DNA from: AP-15 sp963712825
Lineage (GTDB): Bacteria > Pseudomonadota > Alphaproteobacteria > ATCC43930 > CGMCC-115725
Assembly (NCBI GenBank): GCA_963712825.1
Contig: CAVQJP010000016.1
Span: 62,001-126,000 of the forward strand
DNA: 64,000 bases
Reading direction: 5' to 3'
Shown: one piece after another, positions 42,668-52,219 of the stretch
Layout: each line of letters starts with the position of its first letter
How positions within the stretch are numbered: the first letter of the stretch is position 1
Notes under the pieces: model-generated
What the model was told of the DNA's origin: nothing
The model's input: only the letters and a program-made list of their open reading frames with translations
Database searches by the model: none
Program-made: the position numbers and the translations under genes

Positions 42668-42743
42668 GTCGCCCCCGCGAAAGCGGGGGTCCAGGGGCAA
42701 CCGTGGGTCGCTCGCCCTGGGTTCCCGCTTTCGCGGGAATGAC
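42668..42743. repeat. Palindromic repeat between sufB and sufC
   Basis: Two nested hairpins: CCCCCGC (42672-42678) gaaa GCGGGGG (42683-42689), and TTCCCGC (42722-42728) tttc GCGGGAA (42733-42739). The inner CCAGGG and CCCTGG flanks also pair, so the whole 76-bp element folds as one inverted repeat. This is a common alphaproteobacterial dispersed repeat, closely related to the copy at 41749. Confidence 0.85.
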
Positions 42744-42770
42744 GGTGGGCGGGGTGGTAATCAAGTGCCA

Positions 42771-44225
<1,455 letters not shown>

Positions 44226-44242
44226 GCGGTTTTCTTGGCTCG

Positions 44243-44695
44243 TCAGTTCGGAGCGGGATGGGTCGGGGCAGCGGGCCGGCGCGGCGCGAAAACCGACGGC
44301 GTCAGCATCGCGTCGAGCGAAACCGCCGCCAGCGCCTCGGCGACGGCGCGGTTGATCGCCGCCCAATGCGGGCGGGTCGGGCAGTAATTGGTGCGGGCGC
44401 ATTCGGCGACGTGGACCGAGCATTGCGTCAGCCCGATGTCGCCGTCGATCGCGGCGACGACCTCGGCGACCGAGATCGCGTTCGCCCGGCGCGCCAGGCG
44501 ATAGCCGCCGGCCGCTCCGCGCGTCGCCGTGACCAGCCCGGCATGCGCCAGCGCCTTCAGGATCTTGGCGACGGTCGCCCGCGGCAGCCGGGTTTCCTCG
44601 GCGACCACCGCGGCAGTTGCTTGCCGCTCGGGATCGGCCGCCATATGGGTGGCGACGATGACGCCGTAATCGGCGAGCTTGCTCAGGATGATCAT
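44243..44695 (-). CDS. Rrf2/IscR-type regulator of the SUF operon
   Basis: A 150-residue Rrf2-family regulator with an N-terminal winged helix (MIILSKLADYGVIVATHMA, then RLPRATVAKILKALAHAGLVTATRGAAGGYRLAR). Three cysteines at 92, 99 and 105 (CxxxxxxCxxxxxC) match the Fe-S ligands of IscR, so it can probably sense iron-sulfur status. It is the first gene of the SUF operon, 17 bp from sufB, and is likely autoregulated by the palindrome at 44721-44737. Confidence 0.88.
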   Translation of the reverse strand: MIILSKLADYGVIVATHMAADPERQATAAVVAEETRLPRATVAKILKALAHAGLVTATRGAAGGYRLARRANAISVAEVVAAIDGDIGLTQCSVHVAECARTNYCPTRPHWAAINRAVAEALAAVSLDAMLTPSVFAPRRPAAPTHPAPN

Positions 44696-44720
44696 CGGGC
44701 GACGACCGGCGTTCGACGAG

Positions 44721-44737
44721 CAGTCCAATTCGGACTG
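44721..44737. promoter_or_regulatory. Inverted repeat upstream of the SUF regulator
   Basis: CAGTCC (44721-44726) aattc GGACTG (44732-44737) is a perfect 6+6 inverted repeat, 26-42 bases upstream of the regulator start at 44695. Dimeric Rrf2 regulators bind short dyads near promoters, so it is a plausible operator for autoregulation of the whole operon. Confidence 0.5.
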
Positions 44738-44896
44738 ATCTGGTACGCAATAGATTGGCGTTAACCTGGCTTGGTCAACCCTAAAAGCGACGCTGGCCGC
44801 CTCGCCGCGGTGCCGCACGCTCGCGCCGTGTTGCTTTCGGGGCGCGGCCACCCTAATCCGAGGAACCGCGAGCACCACGACGGCAGAACAGATGCG

Positions 44897-45307
44897 ATGA
44901 CCGACACGATTGAGCAGGCGCTCGCCCATATCAAATTCGACCGCGACGGGCTGGTGCCGGCGATCGCCCAGCAATACGACACCGGCGAAGTGTTGATGAT
45001 GGCGTGGATGAACCGCGAGGCGTTATCCGCCACGTTGGTTGAGGGCCGGGTCTGCTATTGGTCGCGTTCGCGGCGGAAATTGTGGCGCAAGGGCGAGACC
45101 TCGGGCCAGGTGCAGGTGCTGCGCGAACTGCGCCTCGACTGCGACGGCGACACGCTGCTGCTGCTGGTCGACCAGCCCGGTGTCGCGTGCCACACGGGGC
45201 GTCGCAGCTGCTTTTTCCGCGCGTGGCGCGGCGGCGACGGCTGGGCGGTTATAGCGGAGCCACAGATCGACCCCGAGACGCTTTACCCGCAGACGGGGAC
45301 CGGCTGA
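44897..45307 (+). CDS. hisI: Phosphoribosyl-AMP cyclohydrolase
   Basis: It opens the purine ring of phosphoribosyl-AMP in histidine synthesis (136 aa). VCYWSRSRRKLWRKGETSG near 53 and QPGVACHTGRRSCFF near 97, with the zinc-ligand cysteines, are family signatures; DCDGDTLLLLVDQ precedes the latter. The ATG at 44897 places the usual IKFDRDGLVPAIAQ near residue 12. It stands apart from other his genes and diverges from the SUF operon. Confidence 0.94.
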   Translation: MTDTIEQALAHIKFDRDGLVPAIAQQYDTGEVLMMAWMNREALSATLVEGRVCYWSRSRRKLWRKGETSGQVQVLRELRLDCDGDTLLLLVDQPGVACHTGRRSCFFRAWRGGDGWAVIAEPQIDPETLYPQTGTG

Positions 45308-45309
45308 TC

Positions 45310-45786
45310 CTACTGCAGCGGGGGACAGGCCAGATGCGCCTGGATCTGCGCCATCATGACCGAGTCGAACATCCGATTGGCGCACTGGGAATTGTATTGG
45401 TTGACATGCGCGTTGTAGCGCGCGGTCGACTGGTCTGCCTCGCCGACAACCGGCCCGATCGAGGCTTGATAGGCCTGGTCGCGCTGGGTCAGAAGCGCTT
45501 TGTAGCGCGCTTCCGAATCGGCGTTGTTGACGTCGATGTGCTGGCGCGCCTGGAGGAGCTGAGCGTCGAGGTCGGCAACGCGTTGGCGGGCGGCCGCGAG
45601 CACCTGGGTCTTTGCCGACATGTCGGCCGACAATGCCGCAACCCCTTGCTGCTGGCACAGGCATGCCGTGATCTCGGCCGGGTTGCTCGACATCGGCACC
45701 GGCACTTGCGCCGAAGCCGATGCGGCAACCGCGAGAAGCCCGACGCCTGCCGCCGCGGCGCAACCCGCGGAAAGAAAACGTCCCAT
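45310..45786 (-). CDS. Hypothetical exported protein with Cys pairs
   Basis: A 158-residue exported protein with a signal peptide (MGRFLSAGCAAAAGVGLLAVAASASAQ). The mature part has two Cys at ACLCQQQG and two in the C-terminal half (QCANRMF, LACPP), and a helical middle (QVLAAARQRVADLDAQLLQ). No known family. It converges on hisI with only two bases between their stops. Confidence 0.6.
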   Translation of the reverse strand: MGRFLSAGCAAAAGVGLLAVAASASAQVPVPMSSNPAEITACLCQQQGVAALSADMSAKTQVLAAARQRVADLDAQLLQARQHIDVNNADSEARYKALLTQRDQAYQASIGPVVGEADQSTARYNAHVNQYNSQCANRMFDSVMMAQIQAHLACPPLQ

Positions 45787-45842
45787 TACCCCCCCCAAAA
45801 GATAGTTCGAAAACGCGCTCTGACCGGCCGGACGAGCTTGCG

Positions 45843-46586
45843 TCAGCGGTCGCTCGGCCCGTGCGTCGGACCTTCAGCCATTTCGCGCATCGAATTGGCC
45901 GCGCGGTGACCGAGATCCTCAGCCTTGTCCCATAGATCATCACGCGCCTGGGTGGCAATCTCGCGTTCGCGCCGGCTCGTCGGCAGCAGCATTGCGACCG
46001 CCGCGCCGACCGCGAGCCCGGCGATGCCGAGCAGCAACGGGCTGCGCTCGATGCTTTCGATCATCCGCCCACTCGCCTGGCGGACCCGCTCACCCGAATC
46101 GCCCGGATGCGTGATGAACTCGCCCGCCTGTCCGATCACCGCCCCGCCGCGGTCGTAGGCGGTGCGCAAAGCCCCTTGCGTCGCGCTCGCGGCCTGATGG
46201 AACCAGCCATTGTCGCCGCGCTCCGAGGCGGTTGCCGCGGCTCGGTCGGCCGGCAGCACGACGACCGGCTCGGCCGTAGCCGCGGTTTCGTCCCGCTCCG
46301 TCCGCTCGGGGATGATGCCGTCGAGCAGCCCGATGTTTTCGGCGACGAGCCAAGCTACGCCGAGCCCGATCAGCGCCAGCGCCACCGGATCGGCGCGAAC
46401 CCCGCCGCCAAACCCGATCGCATTGGGTCTTCCGATAAAGTCGTTGAGCATGTCCACTCCTCTGTCGACCAGACGCGCCGGGGCCAATTCGGCGGCGAGC
46501 GTGTCGGCGGTCGTTGCAAGCCGGGCGCGGGTGCGCGCGATTTCTACCTCGATCTCGTCCATCGGGCGTTCGCTGTCAGCGGTCAT
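45843..46586 (-). CDS. DUF3618 domain protein
   Basis: A 247-residue protein. The N-terminus DEIEVEIARTRARLATTADTLAAELAPARLVDRG is the DUF3618 motif, followed by two short hydrophobic segments (ALALIGLGVAWLVAENIGLL near 67 and SPLLLGIAGLAVGAAVAMLLP near 180) and an Arg-rich end. DUF3618 is typical of Alphaproteobacteria in stress-related envelope clusters; it overlaps the holin-like gene by 11 bases. Its role is not known. Confidence 0.85.
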   Translation of the reverse strand: MTADSERPMDEIEVEIARTRARLATTADTLAAELAPARLVDRGVDMLNDFIGRPNAIGFGGGVRADPVALALIGLGVAWLVAENIGLLDGIIPERTERDETAATAEPVVVLPADRAAATASERGDNGWFHQAASATQGALRTAYDRGGAVIGQAGEFITHPGDSGERVRQASGRMIESIERSPLLLGIAGLAVGAAVAMLLPTSRREREIATQARDDLWDKAEDLGHRAANSMREMAEGPTHGPSDR

Positions 46587-47016
46587 GCACGCGCTCCTTG
46601 ATCCAGGCTGCGTCCTCGCGCAGCGTGTTCAAGCTGCGCCGCGGAACCAGCTTTTGGGCATCGAGCCAGCGTTTGCCGAGCAGCAGCAGCACCCCGGCTA
46701 TGACCAAGGTCAGCACCCCGATGATCAGCGCCGCGAGCCAGGGGCGCAGCACGGTCGAGAGCCCGAGCACTGCTGCGGCAAGCAGCACCAGCCAGGCGCT
46801 GAAAGCGATCGCACCCCCGGCTGCGACCGCCGCCGCACCGCGGCCGAGACGGCCCGCTTTCTCGGCCAGCTCGCGCTTGAACAGCTCGACTTCGAGACGA
46901 AACAGCCGCCGCAGATCATCCGTCAGCGCCGCGAACAACGCCCCCAGCGAGCGCTCGGCACGCGGCCGGTAAGACGCTTCCTCGGGCTCGGCGACAAAAT
47001 CGTCGGGTGCGGTCAC
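46576..47016 (-). CDS. Holin-like membrane protein (phage holin superfamily III, DUF1469-type)
   Basis: A 146-residue protein with an N-terminal helical region (SLGALFAALTDDLRRLFRLEVELFKREL, residues 24-51) and two close membrane helices (AAAVAAGGAIAFSAWLVLLAAAVLGL and LAALIIGVLTLVIAGVLLLLG, residues 60-115). This layout is the Phage_holin_3_6/DUF1469 family, which is chromosomal and not a phage lysis gene in most cases. It overlaps both neighbours, so the three form one operon. Confidence 0.82.
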   Translation of the reverse strand: MTAPDDFVAEPEEASYRPRAERSLGALFAALTDDLRRLFRLEVELFKRELAEKAGRLGRGAAAVAAGGAIAFSAWLVLLAAAVLGLSTVLRPWLAALIIGVLTLVIAGVLLLLGKRWLDAQKLVPRRSLNTLREDAAWIKERVHDR

Positions 47017-47546
47017 GGCAGCTCTCGCGTTTCCGTCGCCGGCGGCCAGTCGGTGATCCCGCCATTGCCGCTGGCGCTCGACACCGCGGCGGCTACCGTC
47101 CCTTCGGTTGCCCGGGACAGCGCCTGTTGCGACGGCCCTCTGCGCCGGCCCGCCGCCGTCAGAAAGCGTCCGGCGAGAAAGCCGAGGGCGACGGCGCCGG
47201 TGACAAACAGCGCCGGCCGTTGGCGCGCCGTCTCTTCCATGTCGGCGGCGAGCTCGGCCCAGCGGCGGTCGCGGATCGCATCGGCGAAGGTCTCGATCTG
47301 CCGTGCCGCACTGTCGGCATAGTCGGCGGCGACCGGGCTTTGCGTCCGCTCGAGCGAGCGAGCGGCGGCGCGCATCGCGTCGGCGATGCCGGCGATCTGC
47401 GCCGCGGTGCGGGCCTTTTGCTCGTCGACGGCGGTCAGGGCCGCGGATTGGGCGGCGCAGGCGAGTTCGGTCAATATCATTTTGGCCCGTTCGATGCTCG
47501 GCTGCGCATACTCGATATTTGATCTCGAATCGGTCGGCTCAGCCAT
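47013..47546 (-). CDS. YtxH-like/stress-associated hypothetical protein
   Basis: A 177-residue protein: a soluble helical first part (ERAKMILTELACAAQSAALTAVDEQKART near 19) and a single membrane segment near residue 118 (ALFVTGAVALGFLAGRFL), followed by a Gln/Ser-rich tail. The ALFVTGAVALGFLAGR motif is typical of this cluster in Alphaproteobacteria. It is the first gene of the trio; its ATG at 47546 faces PBP1A across 271 bp. Confidence 0.65.
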   Translation of the reverse strand: MAEPTDSRSNIEYAQPSIERAKMILTELACAAQSAALTAVDEQKARTAAQIAGIADAMRAAARSLERTQSPVAADYADSAARQIETFADAIRDRRWAELAADMEETARQRPALFVTGAVALGFLAGRFLTAAGRRRGPSQQALSRATEGTVAAAVSSASGNGGITDWPPATETRELP

Positions 47547-47817
47547 GGTTGTCGCTCCCGCGGTTGCGCGCCGCATCTCTTCGATTGCCGAAGACTGCCG
47601 GCGCCGCGCGTCACCCGTGATTGTCCCGAAAACAACCGGATGCGCGCAGCCGTTCCCGACCGGCGCCACCGATTGTGGCCGCCAAACCATCGCCACAGTT
47701 TTTCCGACTATAACAACAGACACGCGCCGGGTGACAGGCCGTGGGGGGTATGGCGCGCGGAATAAGGGTTGCGAGGACCGGGGGCGATGTTCCACGCGAT
47801 CACGACTGCCGCCAGCA

Positions 47818-49857
47818 ATGGCTGAGCCGCGGCTGCGCGCCGATCCGGCCGACCGGCCGTCGCGCGGCGCCGCTGGGCGACCACCGTCGTCCCGCCCGGC
47901 GCCGCGCCCGCCGCGGGGCGCCGGCCGCCGGCGACCGTGGCGCGGCCGCCTCATCCGATTCGGCGTGTTGCTGCTGCTGTGGGTCGGGGTGCTTGGCGGC
48001 GGCGTCATCGGGTATTTCGCACTGACCCTGCCCGACACCAGCCGGCTGGCGCAGTCCCAGCGGCGGCCGAGCGTGACGATCCTCGCTGCGGACGGCAGCC
48101 TCTTGACCACCTACGGCGACCTGTTCGGCCGGCCGCTTCTCCTCAAGCAGATGTCGCCTCACCTGCCGCAGGCGGTGATCGCGACCGAGGACCGCCGCTT
48201 CTACAGCCATTTCGGGATCGACCCAATCGGCATGCTGCGGGCGGCGATGGCCGACCTTGCGGCCGGTCATGTCGTCGAAGGCGGCAGCACGATCACCCAG
48301 CAGCTGGCGAAGAATTTGTTTCTGACGCCGGAGCGCAGCGTCGGCCGCAAAATCCGCGAGACCTTGCTGGCATTGTGGCTCGAGCATCGCTTCACCAAGA
48401 ACGAGATTCTCGAAATCTATCTGAACCGGGTTTATCTCGGCGCCGGCACCTACGGCGTCGACGCCGCGGCACACCGCTATTTCGGGATCTCGGCGGCCCG
48501 GCTCGACCTTTACCAGAGTGCGATGATCGCCGGGCTGCTCAAGGCACCGGCGCGGTTCAACCCGACCCGCGATCGCGAGCTCGCGGCGGCGCGCACCGCG
48601 CAGGTGCTCGCCAACATGGTCGAGGCCGGCTACATCAGCCAAAGCGAGGCAACTGCGGCCGGGCGCGAGGCGGGTGCGCTCGGCGCGATCGCCGTGGCCC
48701 GGCCGGGGACGCGCTATTTTGCCGACTGGATCGCGGCGCAGGTCACCGATTTCGCCGGTCCCGACAGCCGCGACCTGACCGTCGTGACGACGCTCGACCC
48801 GCGGATGCAGGCCGCGGCGGAGCAGGCGGTCGCCGGCACGATCGCGCGCGACGACGCCAGGGCGTCGGTCAGCCAGGGGGCGCTGGTCGCGATGTCGCCC
48901 GACGGCGCTGTGCGGGCCATGGTCGGCGGCCGCAGCTACAATTCGAGCCAGTTTAATCGCGCGACCCAGGCCGAGCGCCAGCCCGGCTCGGCGTTCAAGC
49001 CGTTTGTCTATCTCGCCGGGCTCGAAGCCGGGCTGCGGCCGTCCGACCATTTTGTCGATGGGCCGATCCAGGTCGGCCGCTGGCGTCCCCGTGATTACGG
49101 CGGCCGTTATCAAGGCGACATGACCCTTGCCGAGGCGCTCGCCCAGTCGGTCAACACAATCGCGGTGCAGGTGACGCTGCGCGCCGGGGTCGATAACATC
49201 GTCGCCGTCGCCCACCGGCTCGGCATTCTCTCGCCGCTGACCCGCGATGCCAGCATCGCGCTCGGCACCGACGAGGTGAACCTGTTGGAGCTGACCTCGG
49301 CCTATGCGCCGTTCGCGAATGGCGGCACGGGAGTGTGGCCCTACGGCATCGCCGAGGTGCGCGACAGCCGTGGGCAGGTCGTGTTCCGCCGTTCCGGCTC
49401 GGGTCCCGGACGGGTCGTCGACCCCGAATTGGAGGGCGAGATGAACGAGATGCTGGCCGGGGTCATCGACCGCGGGACCGGCCGCGACGCCCGGCTGCCG
49501 CGCCCGGCCGCCGGCAAGACCGGAACCACCCAGGATTACCGCGACGCCTGGTTCATCGGCTACACCGCCGACCTTGTCGCCGGCGTGTGGCTCGGCAATG
49601 ACGACAACGCGCCGATGAACAAGGTCACCGGCGGCTCGTTGCCGGCGGAAACCTGGCGCCGGTTTATGCTGGCCGCGACCCGGTCGATGCCGGTCAGGCC
49701 GTTGCCGAGCGCGCCGCCCTCGGGGATCGCAGCCGTCGCCGCACCGGTCCGCGGTTTTTTCGACACCCTCATCGGGCTGTTTCGTCCACCGGCACCGCCG
49801 GCCCCGGAATCCGCGGCCGAGCTCTACCCTCCGTCAAGCGCTGCGGCAGCAAGGTGA
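47818..49857 (+). CDS. Class A penicillin-binding protein 1A
   Basis: A 679-residue bifunctional murein synthase. After a basic Pro/Arg-rich start comes a single membrane anchor (FGVLLLLWVGVLGGGVIGYF, near 48). The glycosyltransferase has EDRRFYSHFGID near 123 and GGSTITQQLAKNLFL near 158. The transpeptidase has SAFKPF near 390 (SxxK nucleophile), SVN near 445 and KTGTT near 565. It is divergent from the DUF3618 trio, whose membrane proteins may act in the same envelope. Confidence 0.92.
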   Translation: MAEPRLRADPADRPSRGAAGRPPSSRPAPRPPRGAGRRRPWRGRLIRFGVLLLLWVGVLGGGVIGYFALTLPDTSRLAQSQRRPSVTILAADGSLLTTYGDLFGRPLLLKQMSPHLPQAVIATEDRRFYSHFGIDPIGMLRAAMADLAAGHVVEGGSTITQQLAKNLFLTPERSVGRKIRETLLALWLEHRFTKNEILEIYLNRVYLGAGTYGVDAAAHRYFGISAARLDLYQSAMIAGLLKAPARFNPTRDRELAAARTAQVLANMVEAGYISQSEATAAGREAGALGAIAVARPGTRYFADWIAAQVTDFAGPDSRDLTVVTTLDPRMQAAAEQAVAGTIARDDARASVSQGALVAMSPDGAVRAMVGGRSYNSSQFNRATQAERQPGSAFKPFVYLAGLEAGLRPSDHFVDGPIQVGRWRPRDYGGRYQGDMTLAEALAQSVNTIAVQVTLRAGVDNIVAVAHRLGILSPLTRDASIALGTDEVNLLELTSAYAPFANGGTGVWPYGIAEVRDSRGQVVFRRSGSGPGRVVDPELEGEMNEMLAGVIDRGTGRDARLPRPAAGKTGTTQDYRDAWFIGYTADLVAGVWLGNDDNAPMNKVTGGSLPAETWRRFMLAATRSMPVRPLPSAPPSGIAAVAAPVRGFFDTLIGLFRPPAPPAPESAAELYPPSSAAAAR

Positions 49858-49885
49858 CCCTAAAGCCGCAGCGAGCGATGCCGCT

Positions 49886-51106
49886 ATGAGCGAGACTGCC
49901 GGATCTCTTGTCGGCCAGCCGCGGCGCGGCAGCGCCGGCGAGGTTTTCCTCGTGGCGCTTCGGCTCGGCCTGACCTCGTTCGGCGGGCCGATCGCCCATC
50001 TCGGCTATTACGAGCGGACCTACGTCCGACAGCGGCAATGGCTGTCGGCTGAGGAATATGCCGGCATCGTCGCCCTGTGCCAGATGGTGCCGGGTCCGGC
50101 CAGCAGCCAGGTGGGGTATCTGGTCGGGTTGCGCCGCGCCGGGTGGGGCGGGGCGTTTGCCGCCTGGGCCGGGTTCACCCTGCCCTCGGCAATCGTGATG
50201 TTCGCCTTTGCGCTGCTGGCGCCGCGGCTCGCGGGACCGACCACCGAAGCGGTCCTGCACGGGCTGAAGCTGGTCGCGGTCGCGGTCGTAGCGCAGGCGG
50301 TGTGGAGCATGGCCCGCAATTTGTGTCCCGACCGGGCGCGCGCCGCCCTGGCGCTGCTCGCGGCCGTGTTGCTGCTGGTGGTCAACGGCTCCTTTGTCCA
50401 GATCGCGGCGTTGGCGCTGGGCGCCGTCGGCGGCGCGCTGTTGTGCCGCAATTTGCCGAGCCCACCGCTGCTGCCGGCGATGCCGGTCGGCTTGCGCACG
50501 GGCGGGGTCGCGCTGGCGCTGTTTCTGGTTCTGCTCGTGGCATTGCCGCTCGCCGGCGCCGCGGCGCCGCACAGCCTCCTGGCGCTGGCCGGCATCTTCT
50601 ACAAGGCGGGGGCACTGGTGTTCGGCGGCGGCCATGTCGTGCTGCCGCTGCTGCGTGACGCGCTGGTGCCGCAGGGCTGGCTGTCCGACAACACCTTCCT
50701 GGCCGGCTACGGCGTGGCGCAGGCGATACCGGGGCCGCTCTTCACCTTTTCGGCTTATCTCGGCGCGGTCGTGGCGCCGGCCGGCTGGGCGCTGCTGTGG
50801 TCGGCGGTAGCGCTGGTGTTCATGTTTCTGCCGGGGATGCTGGTGGCGCTCGCGGGTCTGCCGCTCTGGTTGTGGCTCGGCCGTCATCCGGCGGCGCGGG
50901 CAGCGTTGGCCGGCGTCAACGCCGCCGTCGTCGGGGTCTTGGGCGCGGCGCTCTACAACCCGATCTGGCTCAGCGCCGTCGCCACCGGCCGCGACGTTGC
51001 GATTGCCGTCGCCGGCTTTCTGCTGCTCGAGCGCTGGCGCGTCCCGCCGCTTGCGATCGTGATCTTCTGTGTCGGCGCGGCATTGCTTTCCGCCGTGCTG
51101 CGCTGA
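49886..51106 (+). CDS. chrA: Chromate transporter, fused two-domain ChrA
   Basis: A 406-residue CHR protein with both halves in one chain: the first begins with ALRLGLTSFGGPIAHLGYYERTYV near 24 and QMVPGPASSQVGYLVG near 66, and the second with FYKAGALVFGGGHVVLPLLRDALV near 235 and AQAIPGPLFTFSAYLG near 275. These are the two copies of the CHR motif. It exports chromate or, in some strains, related oxyanions. No chrB regulator is seen nearby. Confidence 0.9.
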   Translation: MSETAGSLVGQPRRGSAGEVFLVALRLGLTSFGGPIAHLGYYERTYVRQRQWLSAEEYAGIVALCQMVPGPASSQVGYLVGLRRAGWGGAFAAWAGFTLPSAIVMFAFALLAPRLAGPTTEAVLHGLKLVAVAVVAQAVWSMARNLCPDRARAALALLAAVLLLVVNGSFVQIAALALGAVGGALLCRNLPSPPLLPAMPVGLRTGGVALALFLVLLVALPLAGAAAPHSLLALAGIFYKAGALVFGGGHVVLPLLRDALVPQGWLSDNTFLAGYGVAQAIPGPLFTFSAYLGAVVAPAGWALLWSAVALVFMFLPGMLVALAGLPLWLWLGRHPAARAALAGVNAAVVGVLGAALYNPIWLSAVATGRDVAIAVAGFLLLERWRVPPLAIVIFCVGAALLSAVLR

Positions 51107-51372
51107 CACCCGCGCCGGCCAATTCGCCGCGCCGCTGTCGCCGACGGCGACGCGGCAACGCCGCCGCTGCGCGCTGCGGTGCGTTCCCCGGTCGCCATTT
51201 TCCTGCCGTCATTGCTGCCGCTGATGGCCGCCTTGCCGTTAAGCGGGATTTTGGCCGCGGCTAGGATGCCCGGCCGGCTCGGCTTTCGGGGTGCGGCAAC
51301 ATGCGTTGCGCGGCTCCCGGTATCGCGGTAAGCGACGACGGCGCGATGGGCCGGCACCGGGGGGATGCGGCG

Positions 51373-52170
51373 ATGGCGAGGGGGTTGCTTGTTCTGTGGT
51401 TTCTGGTGACGACGGTCGCGGCGGCGCAGGCCGCCGGGCAGCCGCCGAGCGTTTATCTCGAAGACCTGACCTGGCCGGAGCTGCGCACCGCCATTGCCGC
51501 GGGGACGACAACGATCCTGGTCCCGATCGGCGGGACCGAGCAGAACGGACCGCAGATGGCGCTCGGCAAGCACAATGTCCGGGTCAAGGTGCTGGCCGGA
51601 AAGATCGCGCATGCGCTCGGCGACGCAATCGTGGCGCCGGTCATCGCCTACGTGCCCGAAGGCAATGTCGACCGCCCGGAGGGTCATCTGAAATTCCCCG
51701 GCACGATCACGGTGCCGCCCGAGGCCTTTGAGAAGACGCTCGAATACGCGGCGAAGAGCTTCAAGCTCGCCGGCTTCCGCAACATCGTCTTTTTGGGCGA
51801 CCATGGTGGCTACCAAAAGGATGACGAAGCGGTCGCCGAGCGTCTCGACCGCGAATGGGCGTCAACCCCGGTCAGGGCCTATGCGCTCGCCGAATACTAC
51901 CGCGCCAGCGAAACCGAATTCGGCCAGCTGCTGAAGAGCAAGGGGTACAGCGAGGCCGAGATCGGCAGCCATGCCGGGCTGCTCGACACCTCGCTGATGA
52001 TGGCGACCGGCCCGGCCCTGGTCCGCTCCGACCTGCTCGGCGCGACCAGGCCCGGCGACGGAACCCATGGCGACCCCCGGCGTGCGAGCGCGGCGCTCGG
52101 CCAGCTCGGCGTCGACATGATCGTCAGCCGCACCGTCGCCGCGATTAGGACCGCCACCGCCCACCGCTGA
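51373..52170 (+). CDS. Exported creatininase-family protein with atypical metal ligands
   Basis: A 265-residue protein with a signal peptide (GLLVLWFLVTTVAAAQA), unusual since creatininases are cytoplasmic. The fold is clear: LVPIGGTEQNGPQMALGKHN near 49 takes the place of the family EQHGPHLPLxTD, so the His ligand reads Asn and the Asp ligand reads His. VFLGDHGGYQKDD near 138 keeps the HGG motif and SHAGLLDTSLMM near 199 has Asp where Glu is usual. ATG 51373 fits the signal peptide. The substrate is not known. It precedes the YVTN propeller gene by 49 bp. Confidence 0.82.
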   Translation: MARGLLVLWFLVTTVAAAQAAGQPPSVYLEDLTWPELRTAIAAGTTTILVPIGGTEQNGPQMALGKHNVRVKVLAGKIAHALGDAIVAPVIAYVPEGNVDRPEGHLKFPGTITVPPEAFEKTLEYAAKSFKLAGFRNIVFLGDHGGYQKDDEAVAERLDREWASTPVRAYALAEYYRASETEFGQLLKSKGYSEAEIGSHAGLLDTSLMMATGPALVRSDLLGATRPGDGTHGDPRRASAALGQLGVDMIVSRTVAAIRTATAHR

Positions 52171-52219
52171 GCCCAGCCGCTACGGCATTCTTTTTCGCAC
52201 TTTTCTTCGGAGGTTGTCC

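Noticed and set aside
46576..47016. Phage holin suggesting a prophage
   Set aside because: The gene is in a chromosomal trio with DUF3618 and no endolysin, portal or tail genes are nearby; the family is commonly chromosomal.
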